Positions 1 through 8,653 of a stretch of 64,000 nt of DNA are shown here, one piece after another (positions within the stretch are counted from its first letter, which is position 1; each line of letters opens with the position of its first letter). Below the pieces are notes generated by a model. It had not been told where the DNA came from, did not search any database, and saw nothing but the letters and a program-made list of their open reading frames with translations. The position numbers and the translations under genes are program-made. The stretch comes from Lysobacteraceae bacterium CU05-9 (GTDB lineage: Bacteria > Pseudomonadota > Gammaproteobacteria > Xanthomonadales > Xanthomonadaceae), in NCBI GenBank assembly GCA_007556525.1, contig SWJS01000002.1:339380-403379 (forward strand), read 5' to 3'.

Positions 1-77
1 CGCGAAACAGTGGCTGCCGAACGCCCAAGGCGCAGACCGATCGCTCGCAAACTGCTGCCGTTCTGCCGCTCGATCAT
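1..77 (-). CDS. IS30-family transposase, N-terminal fragment (window edge)
   Basis: Reading the minus strand from the ATG at 77 gives a helix-turn-helix segment: Met-Ile-Glu-Arg-Gln-Asn-Gly, then SLRAIGLRLGRSAATVSR. This is the pattern of the HTH_38 domain at the N-terminus of IS30 transposases (G-x-S-x-R-x-IA-x-x-LGRS-x-ST-I-SRE). The catalytic DDE domain is outside the window. No other ATG, GTG or TTG lies between this ATG and the in-frame stop at 120-122, so the ATG at 77 is the only visible start. Confidence 0.7.
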   Translation of the reverse strand, partial: MIERQNGSSLRAIGLRLGRSAATVS

Positions 78-128
78 GATTACGGCCCGATATGGGGGCG
101 TTGCACTTGGAAGTTGAGTCTAAGTACA
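1..128 (-). mobile_element. IS30-family element, one end, inserted in copA
   Basis: The copA reading frame stops matching its family directly after the conserved Tyr-Leu-Met-Asn-Gly motif, and the sequence turns into a short non-coding stretch followed by the start of an IS30-type transposase pointing out of the window. The likely terminal inverted repeat lies within about 98-125 (TTGCACTTGGAAGTTGAG on the plus strand). The exact junction is uncertain by a few bases, somewhere in 125-131. The other end, the target duplication and the rest of copA lie outside the window. Confidence 0.75.
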
Positions 129-911
129 TCCATTCATTAGATAGGTGTAGGTATTGGCATTGACGTCCGACAGATCGGTTGGAGTCATCCGCATTTTGCC
201 CCACATCTTGCGGTCCTCGACGGTGTAGCCGAGTCCGTCACGTTCCACGTCGCGGAAGAAATCTGCAACTGTTCGCTTGCTGTAGTTGTCGTAGTCGGAA
301 CGCTTTTTCAGTCGACGCATCAACTTGGCTGGATCCATATCGGTCCAGTCGGACAGAAACACGATGTGTTCGCGGTCAAAGGAAAACGGATGGGGCTTGA
401 TCGGATCAATGATGATGGGACCATATAATCCGCCTTGCTCCTGAAAGCCCGAATGGCTGTGATACCAGTACGTGCCTGACTGATTCACGTCAAAGCGATA
501 GTGATAGGTCTCGCCGCGATGGATCCCGTCAAAGCTCAGTCCGGGGACGCCGTCCATGTTCGCCGGAAGAATAATGCCGTGCCAGTGAATCGACGTTTGG
601 TCACCATGGATGGATCCGGGCGGCAGCGCATTGCTAACACGCAAGTTCACCGTGTCACCCTCTTTCCACCGCAGTACGGGAGCTGGCAAAGAGCCGTTGA
701 CGGTGATCGCAGGACGCAAAGCACCTGTGTAATTGACGAGGGACTCGCCGATCCAGAGGCTGAAATCGGTACCGGTCAAAACGGGCATTGCACTCGATAC
801 ATTGCTTTGGCGCGCGGCCGCAAGCAGTGATTTTGGCAACAGCGCATCGGCTGCCGTCACCACGCCGGCGCATGCAAGGCCTTGCACAAAGCGCCGACGG
901 GACATTTGCAT
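120..911 (-). pseudogene. Multicopper oxidase CopA, truncated by the IS30 insertion
   Basis: This is the N-terminal part (about 260 residues) of a periplasmic CopA-type copper-resistance multicopper oxidase, which oxidises Cu(I) and handles copper in the periplasm. A twin-arginine signal is clear (S-R-R-R-F-V-Q-G then a hydrophobic stretch). The first cupredoxin domain carries the copper motifs IHWHGI near residue 107 and YWYHSHSGFQEQGG near residue 149. Family members are roughly 550-650 residues long. Here the frame ends four codons after the Tyr-Leu-Met-Asn motif, where the IS begins, so the later cupredoxin domains and their Cys-His ligands are disconnected. The gene is last in a minus-strand copper operon and starts 36 bp after the reductase gene. 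Start could be 911 or 905; GGAG at about 930 is far from either. Confidence 0.85.
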
Positions 912-946
912 GGGATTTCATCGATTGATGTCTCCTTCAAAATGAT

Positions 947-2773
947 TCAGACGAGAAAATCGTCAAGGGAAACTTGCGTGTCCGAAATGCCGGCATTGCG
1001 TAATGCCAGTCGAGCTTCCCGAATGAAGCGGGGTCCCCCGCATAAGTAGTACTCGCAAGTGCGAATATCCAGTTCGGCAGTTCGCAACTCTGCCAACAAG
1101 CGTTCAACCTGCGTTGAGACGGCATGATCCGCCCCGTCAGCGGCAGGCGATGTACCGAAGTATCGGAACTTGGGCGCGGACGCCGCTAGATTCAGAAACT
1201 CCTCATCAAAGGGTAACAGCTCGTTTCGACGATTCATGGCCAGCATGAAACAGTCAACTTCGGCGTTCCTTTGCAACTGCTCGAACGCCATGGCACGCAA
1301 CGGACCCATGCCGGCTCCACTACCCAGGAAGACCTTGGGCGCATCGGTTGGCTTCAGTCGGAAGTTTCCAAACGGACCTGTGAACGCGACGGTATCGCCA
1401 GGTCGACGTGAAAAAAGATAAGACGACCCTTTACCTGGCCGAGTCACCTTGCCACCCGAAGAGCCGGGGCTCCATCGGACCAGCAAGCGGATTTCCTTGT
1501 CACTCCTGAGTTTTACCTCTTCGCACAGCGAATACGATCGGCGCGCGGGCAGTCGGTTGGAAATGGATGAATCGCCATCGGATGCAGCATCAGTCGAAAC
1601 GTCGTCGATGTCCTTCCACAAATCGCCACGGCGGAAGTCGAACTCCGGAATCGCGACCTGCACAAAACTGCCGGCCGGGTACGCTTCGGTCAATTGCTCA
1701 TCCGGACGGATCACCAGTTCGCGCAGGTACGCCCCATACGAGCGAACGGATGACACGACACCGGTCCGCACTTTCCATGCGTCAGATGAATTACCGACTT
1801 CGACGCAAAGATCGCCCTTCACCGGTAGGTTGCAGGCAAGTCGGTATCCTTCGCGAATCTCCTCCGCCGACAGCAATGAACGGTCCGCAGGACTCGCAGG
1901 AATTTTTTGATCGCGTACCCGTACCGCGCAAAGTCCACACGACTGGCCACCACCGCAATTTGAGGGCAAATCAATTCCCGCATGCCGTAGGCCGGCAAAT
2001 ACGTTTTCGCCACTCGGGACAACCGCTTCCTTGAGTGCGAGACCGCTGGGGTCGACGACTCGCAAGTTGTACTTGGGCATGAAGCGTGCAGGCACGAAAT
2101 CGGCCAGCTTAAAACTCACGAACAGTAGCCAGAACCCAAACAGCGACAGCATCAGTCCACTTAGACCGCTTGCGACCAGTAACGGATTGTTGAAGTTCAC
2201 GCGGTTCGCGTAATCCATGATGTGGAACATCCAGGCCAAGTCGAACAACCGCCACGACTTGTTCCGCATTTCCACCAGTTCGCCGGTATTCGCCGCGACG
2301 TAAACCGTCGTGTCGTTGCCATCGGCAAAGTCAACGCGCCACAACCGTCCACTGAAATCCCGTGCTTCGCCCGTGCGTTCGAGTAGGCGAGGCGCGGCGG
2401 GAATACCATCGCCCTTGTAGTAACTTTTCGCGATTGTTGAAATCTGGGATGGCCCAAGGACCACTCGCTCCATGCTGTGCGCATCAACGATCCGGTGACC
2501 TTGCGGCGACGTCAGGTGAAACACGGGACGGTCAAGTATCCAGCCGGAACGGATTGCGGTCACATCGGTCGGCGCTGCCGAAAGCAAGGCATCGTAGTCC
2601 TCAACATAACCGGACCATTTCCGACCCTCAATTTGCGGGGCGCGAGTATTCTTCGCATTGACCAGGTCGGCGTCCAGCAGGCTCATCGTCAGCGCGCTTG
2701 CCAGCCACAGCAGGAATTGAATTCCGATAATGAGGCCCAGCCATTTATGCAGTTTTCGGAACAGGGGCGTCAT
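947..2773 (-). CDS. PepSY membrane protein fused to 2Fe-2S ferredoxin and flavin reductase
   Basis: A 608-residue inner-membrane electron-transfer protein. The N-terminal half is a PepSY-associated membrane region with a first helix near residues 10-30 and more helices near 190-230. A plant-type ferredoxin domain follows with cysteines spaced C-x5-C-x2-C (near 287-296) and a fourth Cys in LACN. The C-terminal third is a ferredoxin-NAD reductase with the FAD motif RRSYSL, the nucleotide motif GSGAGMG and a CGGP motif before the C-terminus. The set resembles reductases that pass electrons from NAD(P)H across the membrane to reduce metals. The ATG at 2773 overlaps the previous stop as ATGA, so I prefer it to the longer frame reaching 2935. 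Substrate (ferric or cupric complex) is inference. Confidence 0.8.
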   Translation of the reverse strand: MTPLFRKLHKWLGLIIGIQFLLWLASALTMSLLDADLVNAKNTRAPQIEGRKWSGYVEDYDALLSAAPTDVTAIRSGWILDRPVFHLTSPQGHRIVDAHSMERVVLGPSQISTIAKSYYKGDGIPAAPRLLERTGEARDFSGRLWRVDFADGNDTTVYVAANTGELVEMRNKSWRLFDLAWMFHIMDYANRVNFNNPLLVASGLSGLMLSLFGFWLLFVSFKLADFVPARFMPKYNLRVVDPSGLALKEAVVPSGENVFAGLRHAGIDLPSNCGGGQSCGLCAVRVRDQKIPASPADRSLLSAEEIREGYRLACNLPVKGDLCVEVGNSSDAWKVRTGVVSSVRSYGAYLRELVIRPDEQLTEAYPAGSFVQVAIPEFDFRRGDLWKDIDDVSTDAASDGDSSISNRLPARRSYSLCEEVKLRSDKEIRLLVRWSPGSSGGKVTRPGKGSSYLFSRRPGDTVAFTGPFGNFRLKPTDAPKVFLGSGAGMGPLRAMAFEQLQRNAEVDCFMLAMNRRNELLPFDEEFLNLAASAPKFRYFGTSPAADGADHAVSTQVERLLAELRTAELDIRTCEYYLCGGPRFIREARLALRNAGISDTQVSLDDFLV

Positions 2774-3471
2774 GCGCGTTCCCTCCGATGAAAGCTGTAC
2801 AAAAGCAGCCAAATGCCGGAAAGCGCCATCAGCAGTGTCGTGATGATCGCAATGCGCAACAGCGGGTGATGCACATCCGTACGATTTTCGTAATCCATGA
2901 TGTGGAACATCCACACGAAATCGAATATCCGCCACAGGGTGTGACGTCGTGCCACGATGTTGCCGCTCGAGGGCGACACGTAGAACGTGGTTCGGCCCAA
3001 GTCATCGAACCGTACCGCCCACAGTGGTACTGGCCGAGTCGAAACTTCCTGCGGTGCCTTGGTGATCCAGTCCGTGGCAGTGACCTCGCCCTTTCCGGTA
3101 TATGCGTCACTTGCAATTCGGGTCGCCATCTCACGGCCTATTGGCGTCAGTAACGTTCCGGATGCGAGGTCGACCACGCCGCTGCGTTCACCCCCGCTGG
3201 CCTTGACCACCGTCCTTCCGTCCAACGTCGAAATTTCGACTTTCTCAGCGCCCGGAAAATGCCGCTTCACCGCATCAAGTCCTTTGGCGCCTCCGGGGAC
3301 GGAGAGCTTGAGCGGGTCCGAGTGCGCATGCTCGAGATGATCCCCGTGGATGATTTCCAGCGGAACGATCGTCATGTACGCACCGCTGATGAACCACAGC
3401 AGTGCTTGAACGCCCACGATCAGTGCGAACCATTTGTGTAACGTGCGGGCAACGATGGATTTATTTGCCAT
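2770..3471 (-). CDS. PepSY-associated transmembrane protein
   Basis: A 233-residue protein with a first membrane helix at about residues 13-32, a periplasmic PepSY-like segment, and a second helix at about 205-227. It ends in a short basic tail. The motif FDFVWMFHIMDYENR before the last helix is shared with the next protein (FDLAWMFHIMDYANR), so the two are paralogous in their membrane parts. Stop and next start overlap by four bases. PepSY helper proteins accompany TonB-dependent receptors and periplasmic metal reductases; a role as partner of the downstream reductase is inferred from the operon. Confidence 0.75.
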   Translation of the reverse strand: MANKSIVARTLHKWFALIVGVQALLWFISGAYMTIVPLEIIHGDHLEHAHSDPLKLSVPGGAKGLDAVKRHFPGAEKVEISTLDGRTVVKASGGERSGVVDLASGTLLTPIGREMATRIASDAYTGKGEVTATDWITKAPQEVSTRPVPLWAVRFDDLGRTTFYVSPSSGNIVARRHTLWRIFDFVWMFHIMDYENRTDVHHPLLRIAIITTLLMALSGIWLLLYSFHRRERA

Positions 3472-3527
3472 ATCCTACTCTCGACAAGTATCGGGAGGGC
3501 CGCGGTAAGGCAGCCCTCCCATCGTAC

Positions 3528-6257
3528 TCAGAAACGGTAATTCAACGAAACATACCAGCGGCGTCCCATGAGGTCATACGTCATGGTGTCCGTATTGCCA
3601 TCCGTGTAGCTTTGGATGTACGGCGCCTTTTTGTCGAATAGATTGTCGACGCCGAACGCGTAATCAACCCGGTTCGTGGGAGAGAACTTCACTTGCGCGT
3701 TGTGATACGCCAACGCAGGCGCGTGATCCCCGATGTCACCGGGCGATGCATTGATATCGTCAGCGCTTCCGATGAACTGAACGCCATAAGTGAACGCCCA
3801 GGGGCGACGCTTGAGCGTCAACGATGAGTAACTTCTCAGCTGCGTGTAGCTGCCGCGTCCTCCGGTGATCTTGCCCGCATATTCAATCGTATCGGCGCCG
3901 TCGAAAGGCGTGACGTCATAGCGGAGCAAACGAGAGATATCGAAGTTCAGCACCGAAGTCCACGATCCAATCTTCCGCTCGTAAATACCACCGATGTCAA
4001 TGCCTGCCACACGTTCGGTCGCTGCGTTCACAGGCTGGGAAGAAAGGAAATCCACTTCGCCGGTCAACTTATTGCGCGTAAAGCTGGTTGGCTCGCAGAA
4101 CTGATGTTTCATGTCCGGCGTGTTGTAGCAGATCGCCAGCTTCGTCGATCCCGCAATGCGCTGGATGGCGTTATCGATGCGGATGTTGAAGTAGTCACCC
4201 GTAAACGTAAATCCCGGAATGAACTTCGGTGTCCAGACAAAACCGACCGTCGACGACGTTGAATCCTCCGGCTCGAGGTTCGGATTGCCGCCGGTCGTCG
4301 TGAGAATGGTGTTGCCCAGTTGCCGGTAGTTCAATGGCAGACCGGACTTCTGGCAGTTCTGGTACACAACGGAACTGCTTGGCTTCAAGTTCCAGTTGTT
4401 ACATGGATCGGTTGTCGTGAGATTGCCTTCCGAGACGCCACCAAACAGCTCCGGAATGTTCGGAACGCGGAAACCGGTCGAGTGGTTTGCGCGAATCTTG
4501 AACGCGTCAACGATCTGCCAGTCCAGCCCAATTTTGTAGTTCGTATCGTTGCCGAAGAGGTCATAACTGGAGTAACGCAACGCGGCGTTCAAGGTCATTG
4601 ATTTCGCGATCACGCTGTCACGAAGAATCGGCAGGGAAATTTCCGTAAAGACTTCCTTTGCCGTATACGCACCTTCAATCCGGTCATTTTGGTTGGTGTT
4701 CGCAATCCCGGCAACCGTCAACGCATCCGGATATCGCCAGCCTTTCTCGCGCCGAATCTCAACGCCCGTCGCAACGCCAATGTCGCCGGCATACCAGGTG
4801 CCCAGACGTCCACCAATGTTCGCCGTAAAACTCTGCTGCTCATTGCCGCCATGATCACGGGTATCAAACAGGATGTAATCGAGAACGCGCGCGGTGACAT
4901 CGCCGTAGCCAAGATAGTCCGCGCAAGGGATTGCCGCATTGATCGCCCACGAGCAACGTGAAGTATCGAGCGTTGCGTCGACACGGTCCAGGTTCGCAAC
5001 GCGGGTTGAACCGTCGATGCCAGTGTTGCGTCCCCAGTTCAGCGCCGCCGTCCAATCCCAGCGGTCATTGATCCTTCCATCTGCACCGACCACGGCACGG
5101 AAGGTATTGGTTTTCTGGAAAAATGTACGTGGACCCGCCTCTTCAAGCCGACGGCGTTGCAGCAACAGGTCCTGACCCGTTGGGTTAGTTGGATGGGACG
5201 CGGAATAATTCATTGGACGGTAGACGCCAAGTGCGCCCGGCGTTGCAAGCTGCGTTGACTCACGCCGCGTGTACATCAACTCGGTGAACAGGCGTGTCGT
5301 TTCAGACAACTTGCGGTCACCGAAAACAGCGAGCGATGCACGCTGGATCGGATTGACAGCGTTCAACGTCTTGTTGCCGTTGTAATTATGCTTCGCGGGG
5401 GAATAGGTCTCGTAGAAATTTCCGTCGCCGCCCAAGGTCTGGTTGAAGTTGATTCGGCGCCCGTCTGCCAGTACAGCCCGCCCACCGACAGTGGTGGAAC
5501 TTCCCGAACACACGAGCTCGCCGTTGGATTCCACCAACCCGCATGGCGCGCGGCTGGCAAGGTTGATCGATCCCGACTTGGACATATCCAGTGCAATCAT
5601 CAGCGAACCGCTGTCGCCGGCTGCGCCATAAGTCGCATTCACCGCGGCATCCATGCCATCTCCGCGCGTGGTTTCGCCGTAGCGGATACCGGCTTCGACG
5701 CCGTCGAAACCCTGCTTGGTGATGATGTTAACGACGCCCGCAACCGCGTCAGCGCCGTAGATTGCGGATGCGCCATCCTTGAGGACTTCGATGCGGTCAA
5801 TCAGCCCAACCGGAATCGTGTTGAGGTCGACCGAGCTGTTCGCACCGGTGCCCCCGCTGACGACGCGTCGGCCGTTCAAAAGAACCAGTGTCCGGTTTGC
5901 TCCCAATCCGCGCAAGTTCACCTGCGTTGTGCCGTAACCGTTGTCTGCCCAGTAGGCGTTGCCCTGGTTGCCTGCGTAGCCGGCAGATGCGGGCAGCCGT
6001 TGCAAAAGTGATTCGGTCGACGTCGCACCACTGGCCTTAATCGCATCTGCGTTGATGACAGTCACCGGACCAACGCCGGAAATCTGCTTGCCGCGCAGGT
6101 ACGAACCGGTCACAACGACCTTGAATTTCGCCTTCGGTGCTTCTTCCTTGTCAGAGCTGGCATTCGCCTCGCTGCTTTGCGCCACAGCATGCGAAGAAAA
6201 TGACACCGCCATGGCGACCATACACGCATTGAACAATGCAGTTCTCTTAATTTTCAC
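3528..6257 (-). CDS. TonB-dependent outer-membrane receptor
   Basis: A 909-residue receptor of the large type common in Xanthomonadales. I place the start at the GTG at 6257, because GGAGAG lies five bases upstream and the protein then opens with a standard signal peptide ending near AVAQ. The longer frame to 6299 lacks this. The TonB box region (VVVTGSYL) is followed by a plug domain with the motif LRGLGANRTLVLLNGRR. The rest is a beta-barrel ending in an aromatic C-terminal residue (NYRF). It lies 56 bp upstream of the PepSY gene and downstream of the copL-like gene, suggesting import of a metal complex. The ligand cannot be read from sequence. Confidence 0.88.
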   Translation of the reverse strand: MKIKRTALFNACMVAMAVSFSSHAVAQSSEANASSDKEEAPKAKFKVVVTGSYLRGKQISGVGPVTVINADAIKASGATSTESLLQRLPASAGYAGNQGNAYWADNGYGTTQVNLRGLGANRTLVLLNGRRVVSGGTGANSSVDLNTIPVGLIDRIEVLKDGASAIYGADAVAGVVNIITKQGFDGVEAGIRYGETTRGDGMDAAVNATYGAAGDSGSLMIALDMSKSGSINLASRAPCGLVESNGELVCSGSSTTVGGRAVLADGRRINFNQTLGGDGNFYETYSPAKHNYNGNKTLNAVNPIQRASLAVFGDRKLSETTRLFTELMYTRRESTQLATPGALGVYRPMNYSASHPTNPTGQDLLLQRRRLEEAGPRTFFQKTNTFRAVVGADGRINDRWDWTAALNWGRNTGIDGSTRVANLDRVDATLDTSRCSWAINAAIPCADYLGYGDVTARVLDYILFDTRDHGGNEQQSFTANIGGRLGTWYAGDIGVATGVEIRREKGWRYPDALTVAGIANTNQNDRIEGAYTAKEVFTEISLPILRDSVIAKSMTLNAALRYSSYDLFGNDTNYKIGLDWQIVDAFKIRANHSTGFRVPNIPELFGGVSEGNLTTTDPCNNWNLKPSSSVVYQNCQKSGLPLNYRQLGNTILTTTGGNPNLEPEDSTSSTVGFVWTPKFIPGFTFTGDYFNIRIDNAIQRIAGSTKLAICYNTPDMKHQFCEPTSFTRNKLTGEVDFLSSQPVNAATERVAGIDIGGIYERKIGSWTSVLNFDISRLLRYDVTPFDGADTIEYAGKITGGRGSYTQLRSYSSLTLKRRPWAFTYGVQFIGSADDINASPGDIGDHAPALAYHNAQVKFSPTNRVDYAFGVDNLFDKKAPYIQSYTDGNTDTMTYDLMGRRWYVSLNYRF

Positions 6258-6341
6258 GTTTACTCTCCAACGCCAACGTCTGCCGGCGCTAATCATCAAT
6301 GATCAAAAATAGGAGCAACAACCGAAGGTTGTGCTTGAACG

Positions 6342-6803
6342 TCAGGAGAGCGAGGTGATGGGTGGCCTGAACGGCGGCTTCCAGTCCCCGGAAGCGAGAT
6401 TGATATGCAGGCTACGCACCGGTACGACCGTGTCGAACTCCACCGACAGCCCTACCGCGTGGAAGTCGTTCGCGACCAGTACGATGCTGATGGCGCAACC
6501 GCAACGGTCGCCCTGGCAAGCGCAATCGTCATGGGCGGAATCCTCATCGCCACCGTCACGTTGCGCGCGGTCCGCTTGCGATTCCTTGCAAGGAGCACCT
6601 GTCCTCGAAGCGGAGTGGTTGGATGTGCTGTCATGCGATGCCACTGCATGCGCATGAGAGGCATTCGACCTGGCGGTATCAGGGTCGACTTGATGCATGG
6701 AAGACTGAATGTGGGCCATGTCAATTGGCATCGCGAAGCCCGCACTTTCAAGAAGAAAGACAGCGACAACGAACAGCCACAATTTGAAACTACCAACTGA
6801 CAC
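6342..6803 (-). CDS. CopL-like metal-binding leader protein
   Basis: A 153-residue exported protein: an N-terminal hydrophobic segment, then a region rich in His, Met, Asp and Ser, a cysteine cluster (DDCACQGDRCGC), and a C-terminus KPPFRPPI close to the RPPIG ending of CopL proteins. In Xanthomonas, CopL precedes copA and is needed for copper-induced expression. Here it precedes the TonB-receptor operon that ends in copA, so copper control of the whole operon is likely. Start is uncertain: the GTG at 6803 opens the frame, with no strong ribosome-binding site. Similarity to CopL rests on layout and tail motif rather than on an alignment. Confidence 0.6.
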   Translation of the reverse strand: MSVGSFKLWLFVVAVFLLESAGFAMPIDMAHIQSSMHQVDPDTARSNASHAHAVASHDSTSNHSASRTGAPCKESQADRAQRDGGDEDSAHDDCACQGDRCGCAISIVLVANDFHAVGLSVEFDTVVPVRSLHINLASGDWKPPFRPPITSLS

Positions 6804-7090
6804 TCGTAAACGAACTCGCTAGAGGTTTACAAATAGAAAGCCACGGTTCATCTCAGTTGTCAACTGTTCAGTTATCACAACGCAACCTACAGCCCAAAAA
6901 GAGAAAGCCACGCGGCCGTAAGGCTTTGTGGCTTTCTTGCGTCGGGTAGAGACGTCACATTCGGAAATATCGGTCTTTACCTTCGTGCTCGCTTGTTGAG
7001 TTTAGATTAGCGCCGCGAGCGTTACTGCCGGGTCAAATCCGGATGCAGATTACGTAAACCCTGATGTCCGTCAGCATGTGTTCATCTAAC
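6804..7090. other. Leader/intergenic region upstream of the copL-like gene
   Basis: No gene is seen between the copL-like gene and the csbD terminator. The stretch holds a 13-bp dyad CAGTTGTCAACTG at 6854-6866, which could be an operator, and the terminator-like hairpin at 6896-6937. The operon promoter must lie in this stretch but I could not fix a convincing -35/-10 pair. Confidence 0.5.
6896..6937 (-). terminator. Terminator-like hairpin ahead of the copper operon
   Basis: Arms AGAAAGCCAC (6902-6911) and GTGGCTTTCT (6928-6937) form a perfect 10-bp stem. On the minus strand the stem is followed by five T (6896-6900). It lies about 95 bp upstream of the copL-like gene and reads towards it, so it is either the end of an unseen transcript or a premature terminator in the operon leader. 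Confidence 0.55.
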
Positions 7091-7116
7091 AAAAAAGCCA
7101 CCCTCATTTGGGTGGC
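7091..7116 (-). terminator. Intrinsic terminator of csbD
   Basis: Stem GCCACCC/GGGTGGC (7097-7103 and 7110-7116) followed on the minus strand by six T (7091-7096). It starts 30 bp after the csbD stop codon. Confidence 0.85.
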
Positions 7117-7145
7117 CTTTCCGCGAGAGCAACGCGGTGGTTTGA

Positions 7146-7346
7146 TCAATCGCAATCTTTCGATGCTTTATCAATTGCCTTCTCGGTCGCTTCAACCGCG
7201 TCGCCGTACTTGCGTTCTGCCTTGCCTGCGAGTTCCTTGGCGAGACCCTTGGCTTCTTGCGAGTGATTGTCGCTCAGATCGCCGAATTCCTTCTGGATCT
7301 TACCTGCGACTTCCTTAGCTGCACCGGTGACTTGATTCTTATTCAT
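7146..7346 (-). CDS. CsbD family stress protein
   Basis: A 66-residue hydrophilic protein that matches the CsbD family throughout: the opening Met-Asn-Lys-Asn-Gln-Val-x-Gly-x-Ala-Lys-Glu pattern and repeated A-G-K segments with alternating charge. CsbD-like proteins are small, poorly structured general-stress proteins of unknown molecular action. A good ribosome-binding site (GGAGAG) lies six bases upstream of the ATG, and a strong terminator follows. It appears to be a single-gene transcript. Confidence 0.9.
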   Translation of the reverse strand: MNKNQVTGAAKEVAGKIQKEFGDLSDNHSQEAKGLAKELAGKAERKYGDAVEATEKAIDKASKDCD

Positions 7347-7486
7347 GATTTCTCTCCTGCAAAAAATTGTTATTGATCTTGCAGTTCCACCTTAGAGAAA
7401 TTCCAGTTATGGTCACATCAACGCGATGTCGATTTGACGTTATCGCAAAGTTCCGATTCAGGAATTTCATGACGACGTGAAAAAAA

Positions 7487-7845
7487 CGGAGCCGGCCGAT
7501 AAGCCGGGTTCTGTCGTGGGCAATCATTCCTCTAGGCGCAACGTCGCCGTTACGCTCAAGCAACCTACCCGGTGACGCCTGCGGGCCGCAGTTAATGTCA
7601 CCCTATTTGGTCTTGCTCCCGGTGGGGTTTGCCGTGCCGGTCCGTTACCGGACTCGCGGTGCGCTCTTACCGCACCATTTCACCCTTGCCGTTCCGCTTG
7701 GGCGGACTTAGGCGGTATCTTTCTGTTGCACTTTCCGTCGGCTTACGCCGCCCAGGCGTTACCTGGCACCGTGCCCTGTGGAGCCCGGACTTTCCTCGGC
7801 AGATTCACTTGCGATCCTCTGACGCGATTGCCTGGCCGACTCCGT
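7487..7845 (-). ncRNA. rnpB: RNase P RNA (A type)
   Basis: The catalytic RNA of RNase P, which matures tRNA 5' ends. On the minus strand the 5' end GAGTCGGCC pairs with the 3' end GGCCGGCTC to form helix P1. The conserved core GAGGAAAGTCCGGGCTCC lies near 7783-7800 and the 3' core ACCCGGCTTATCGG near 7494-7511. The pairing end is followed by six T (7481-7486), a natural terminator. Length of about 359 nt is typical. The ends are accurate to a few bases. Apparent open frames across it are spurious. Confidence 0.95.
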
Positions 7846-7913
7846 GACAATAGTTTACTTGAGTTATAGGTAGAGGTAGACAATTTAGTAAAAGCAACAG
7901 CTCGCACCTCGAA

Positions 7914-8633
7914 CTATTTCTGCAACTCATCTTCGCGATTCCATAAGTCACGATAGAAGGCGATGCGTTCTGCGTCGGGAGCGATGCCATATGCCGCAAA
8001 AAATTCATCCTCAAACGCCGGCTCATAATTCCAATCCAGCGCCATCGATGCAACGGCCAAATCTGCCCAGCGATCAGCGACGCCGAGGGATCCCATGTCG
8101 ACATGACCGAGAAACGAACCATCATGCGCGAGCAGTGTGTTTGGTGAACATGCATCGCCATGGCATACGACCAGCAAGTCATCCGGTGGTGCATGCAATG
8201 ACGCCGCGGTGTGGCGACCGTTGGTGCGATCTTCGATTGACCAAGTGAATGGGCATGCCGCAACCGGAAGCGCGTCGTGCAAAATGCGCAGCCCGCGGCC
8301 GATTTCGCGTGCGCACAGCAAAGGCACATGACGCCAACGCGCGGAGACAGCTGACTCGCCAGGCAACGCGTGCGTGATCATCCATTGCGCGTCTGCATTC
8401 GAACCGAACTCGATGACGCGAGGCACGACGGTAAACGGAGCCGCCCATGCGAGACGATCGACTTCTTTCCTCAAGTCAATTCCTGACGACAACGGATTCC
8501 ATTTGATGTAACGATCACCGTCGCGAATGGTGAGTCCGCCAAGCTCGTTCAACCAAACTGGCTCGACATCATCCGACACGATCAACGCACGCAAGCCATC
8601 GGGCATCGAGGATGCGGCGAGAGAGGCGTTCAT
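7914..8633 (-). CDS. APH(3')-like aminoglycoside phosphotransferase
   Basis: A 239-residue kinase of the APH fold, about the length of APH(3') enzymes, which inactivate kanamycin-type aminoglycosides by phosphorylation. The catalytic loop is LVVCHGDACSPNTL, matching the family HGD-x-C-x-PN motif. The metal-binding segment HVDMGSLGVADRW matches the DxG-x-x-GVADR motif. The C-terminus (AYGIAPDAERIAFYRDLW) also follows APH(3'). ATG at 8633 is taken as the start; a GTG at 8657, overlapping the DUF486 stop as GTGA, is an alternative. The gene sits third in plsB-DUF486-aph, a chromosomal setting rather than a transposon, so its natural substrate may not be a drug. Confidence 0.8.
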   Translation of the reverse strand: MNASLAASSMPDGLRALIVSDDVEPVWLNELGGLTIRDGDRYIKWNPLSSGIDLRKEVDRLAWAAPFTVVPRVIEFGSNADAQWMITHALPGESAVSARWRHVPLLCAREIGRGLRILHDALPVAACPFTWSIEDRTNGRHTAASLHAPPDDLLVVCHGDACSPNTLLAHDGSFLGHVDMGSLGVADRWADLAVASMALDWNYEPAFEDEFFAAYGIAPDAERIAFYRDLWNREDELQK

Positions 8634-8653
8634 TTTTTCAAGGACTTCGGTTG

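Noticed and set aside
2774-2935. Longer start of the PepSY-ferredoxin reductase
   Set aside because: The extra 54 codons lie wholly within the upstream PepSY gene and lack resemblance; the ATG at 2773 forms an ATGA overlap.
7629-7847. Open frame across the RNase P RNA
   Set aside because: Lies antisense to the conserved RNA, whose core and P1 pairing are unmistakable.
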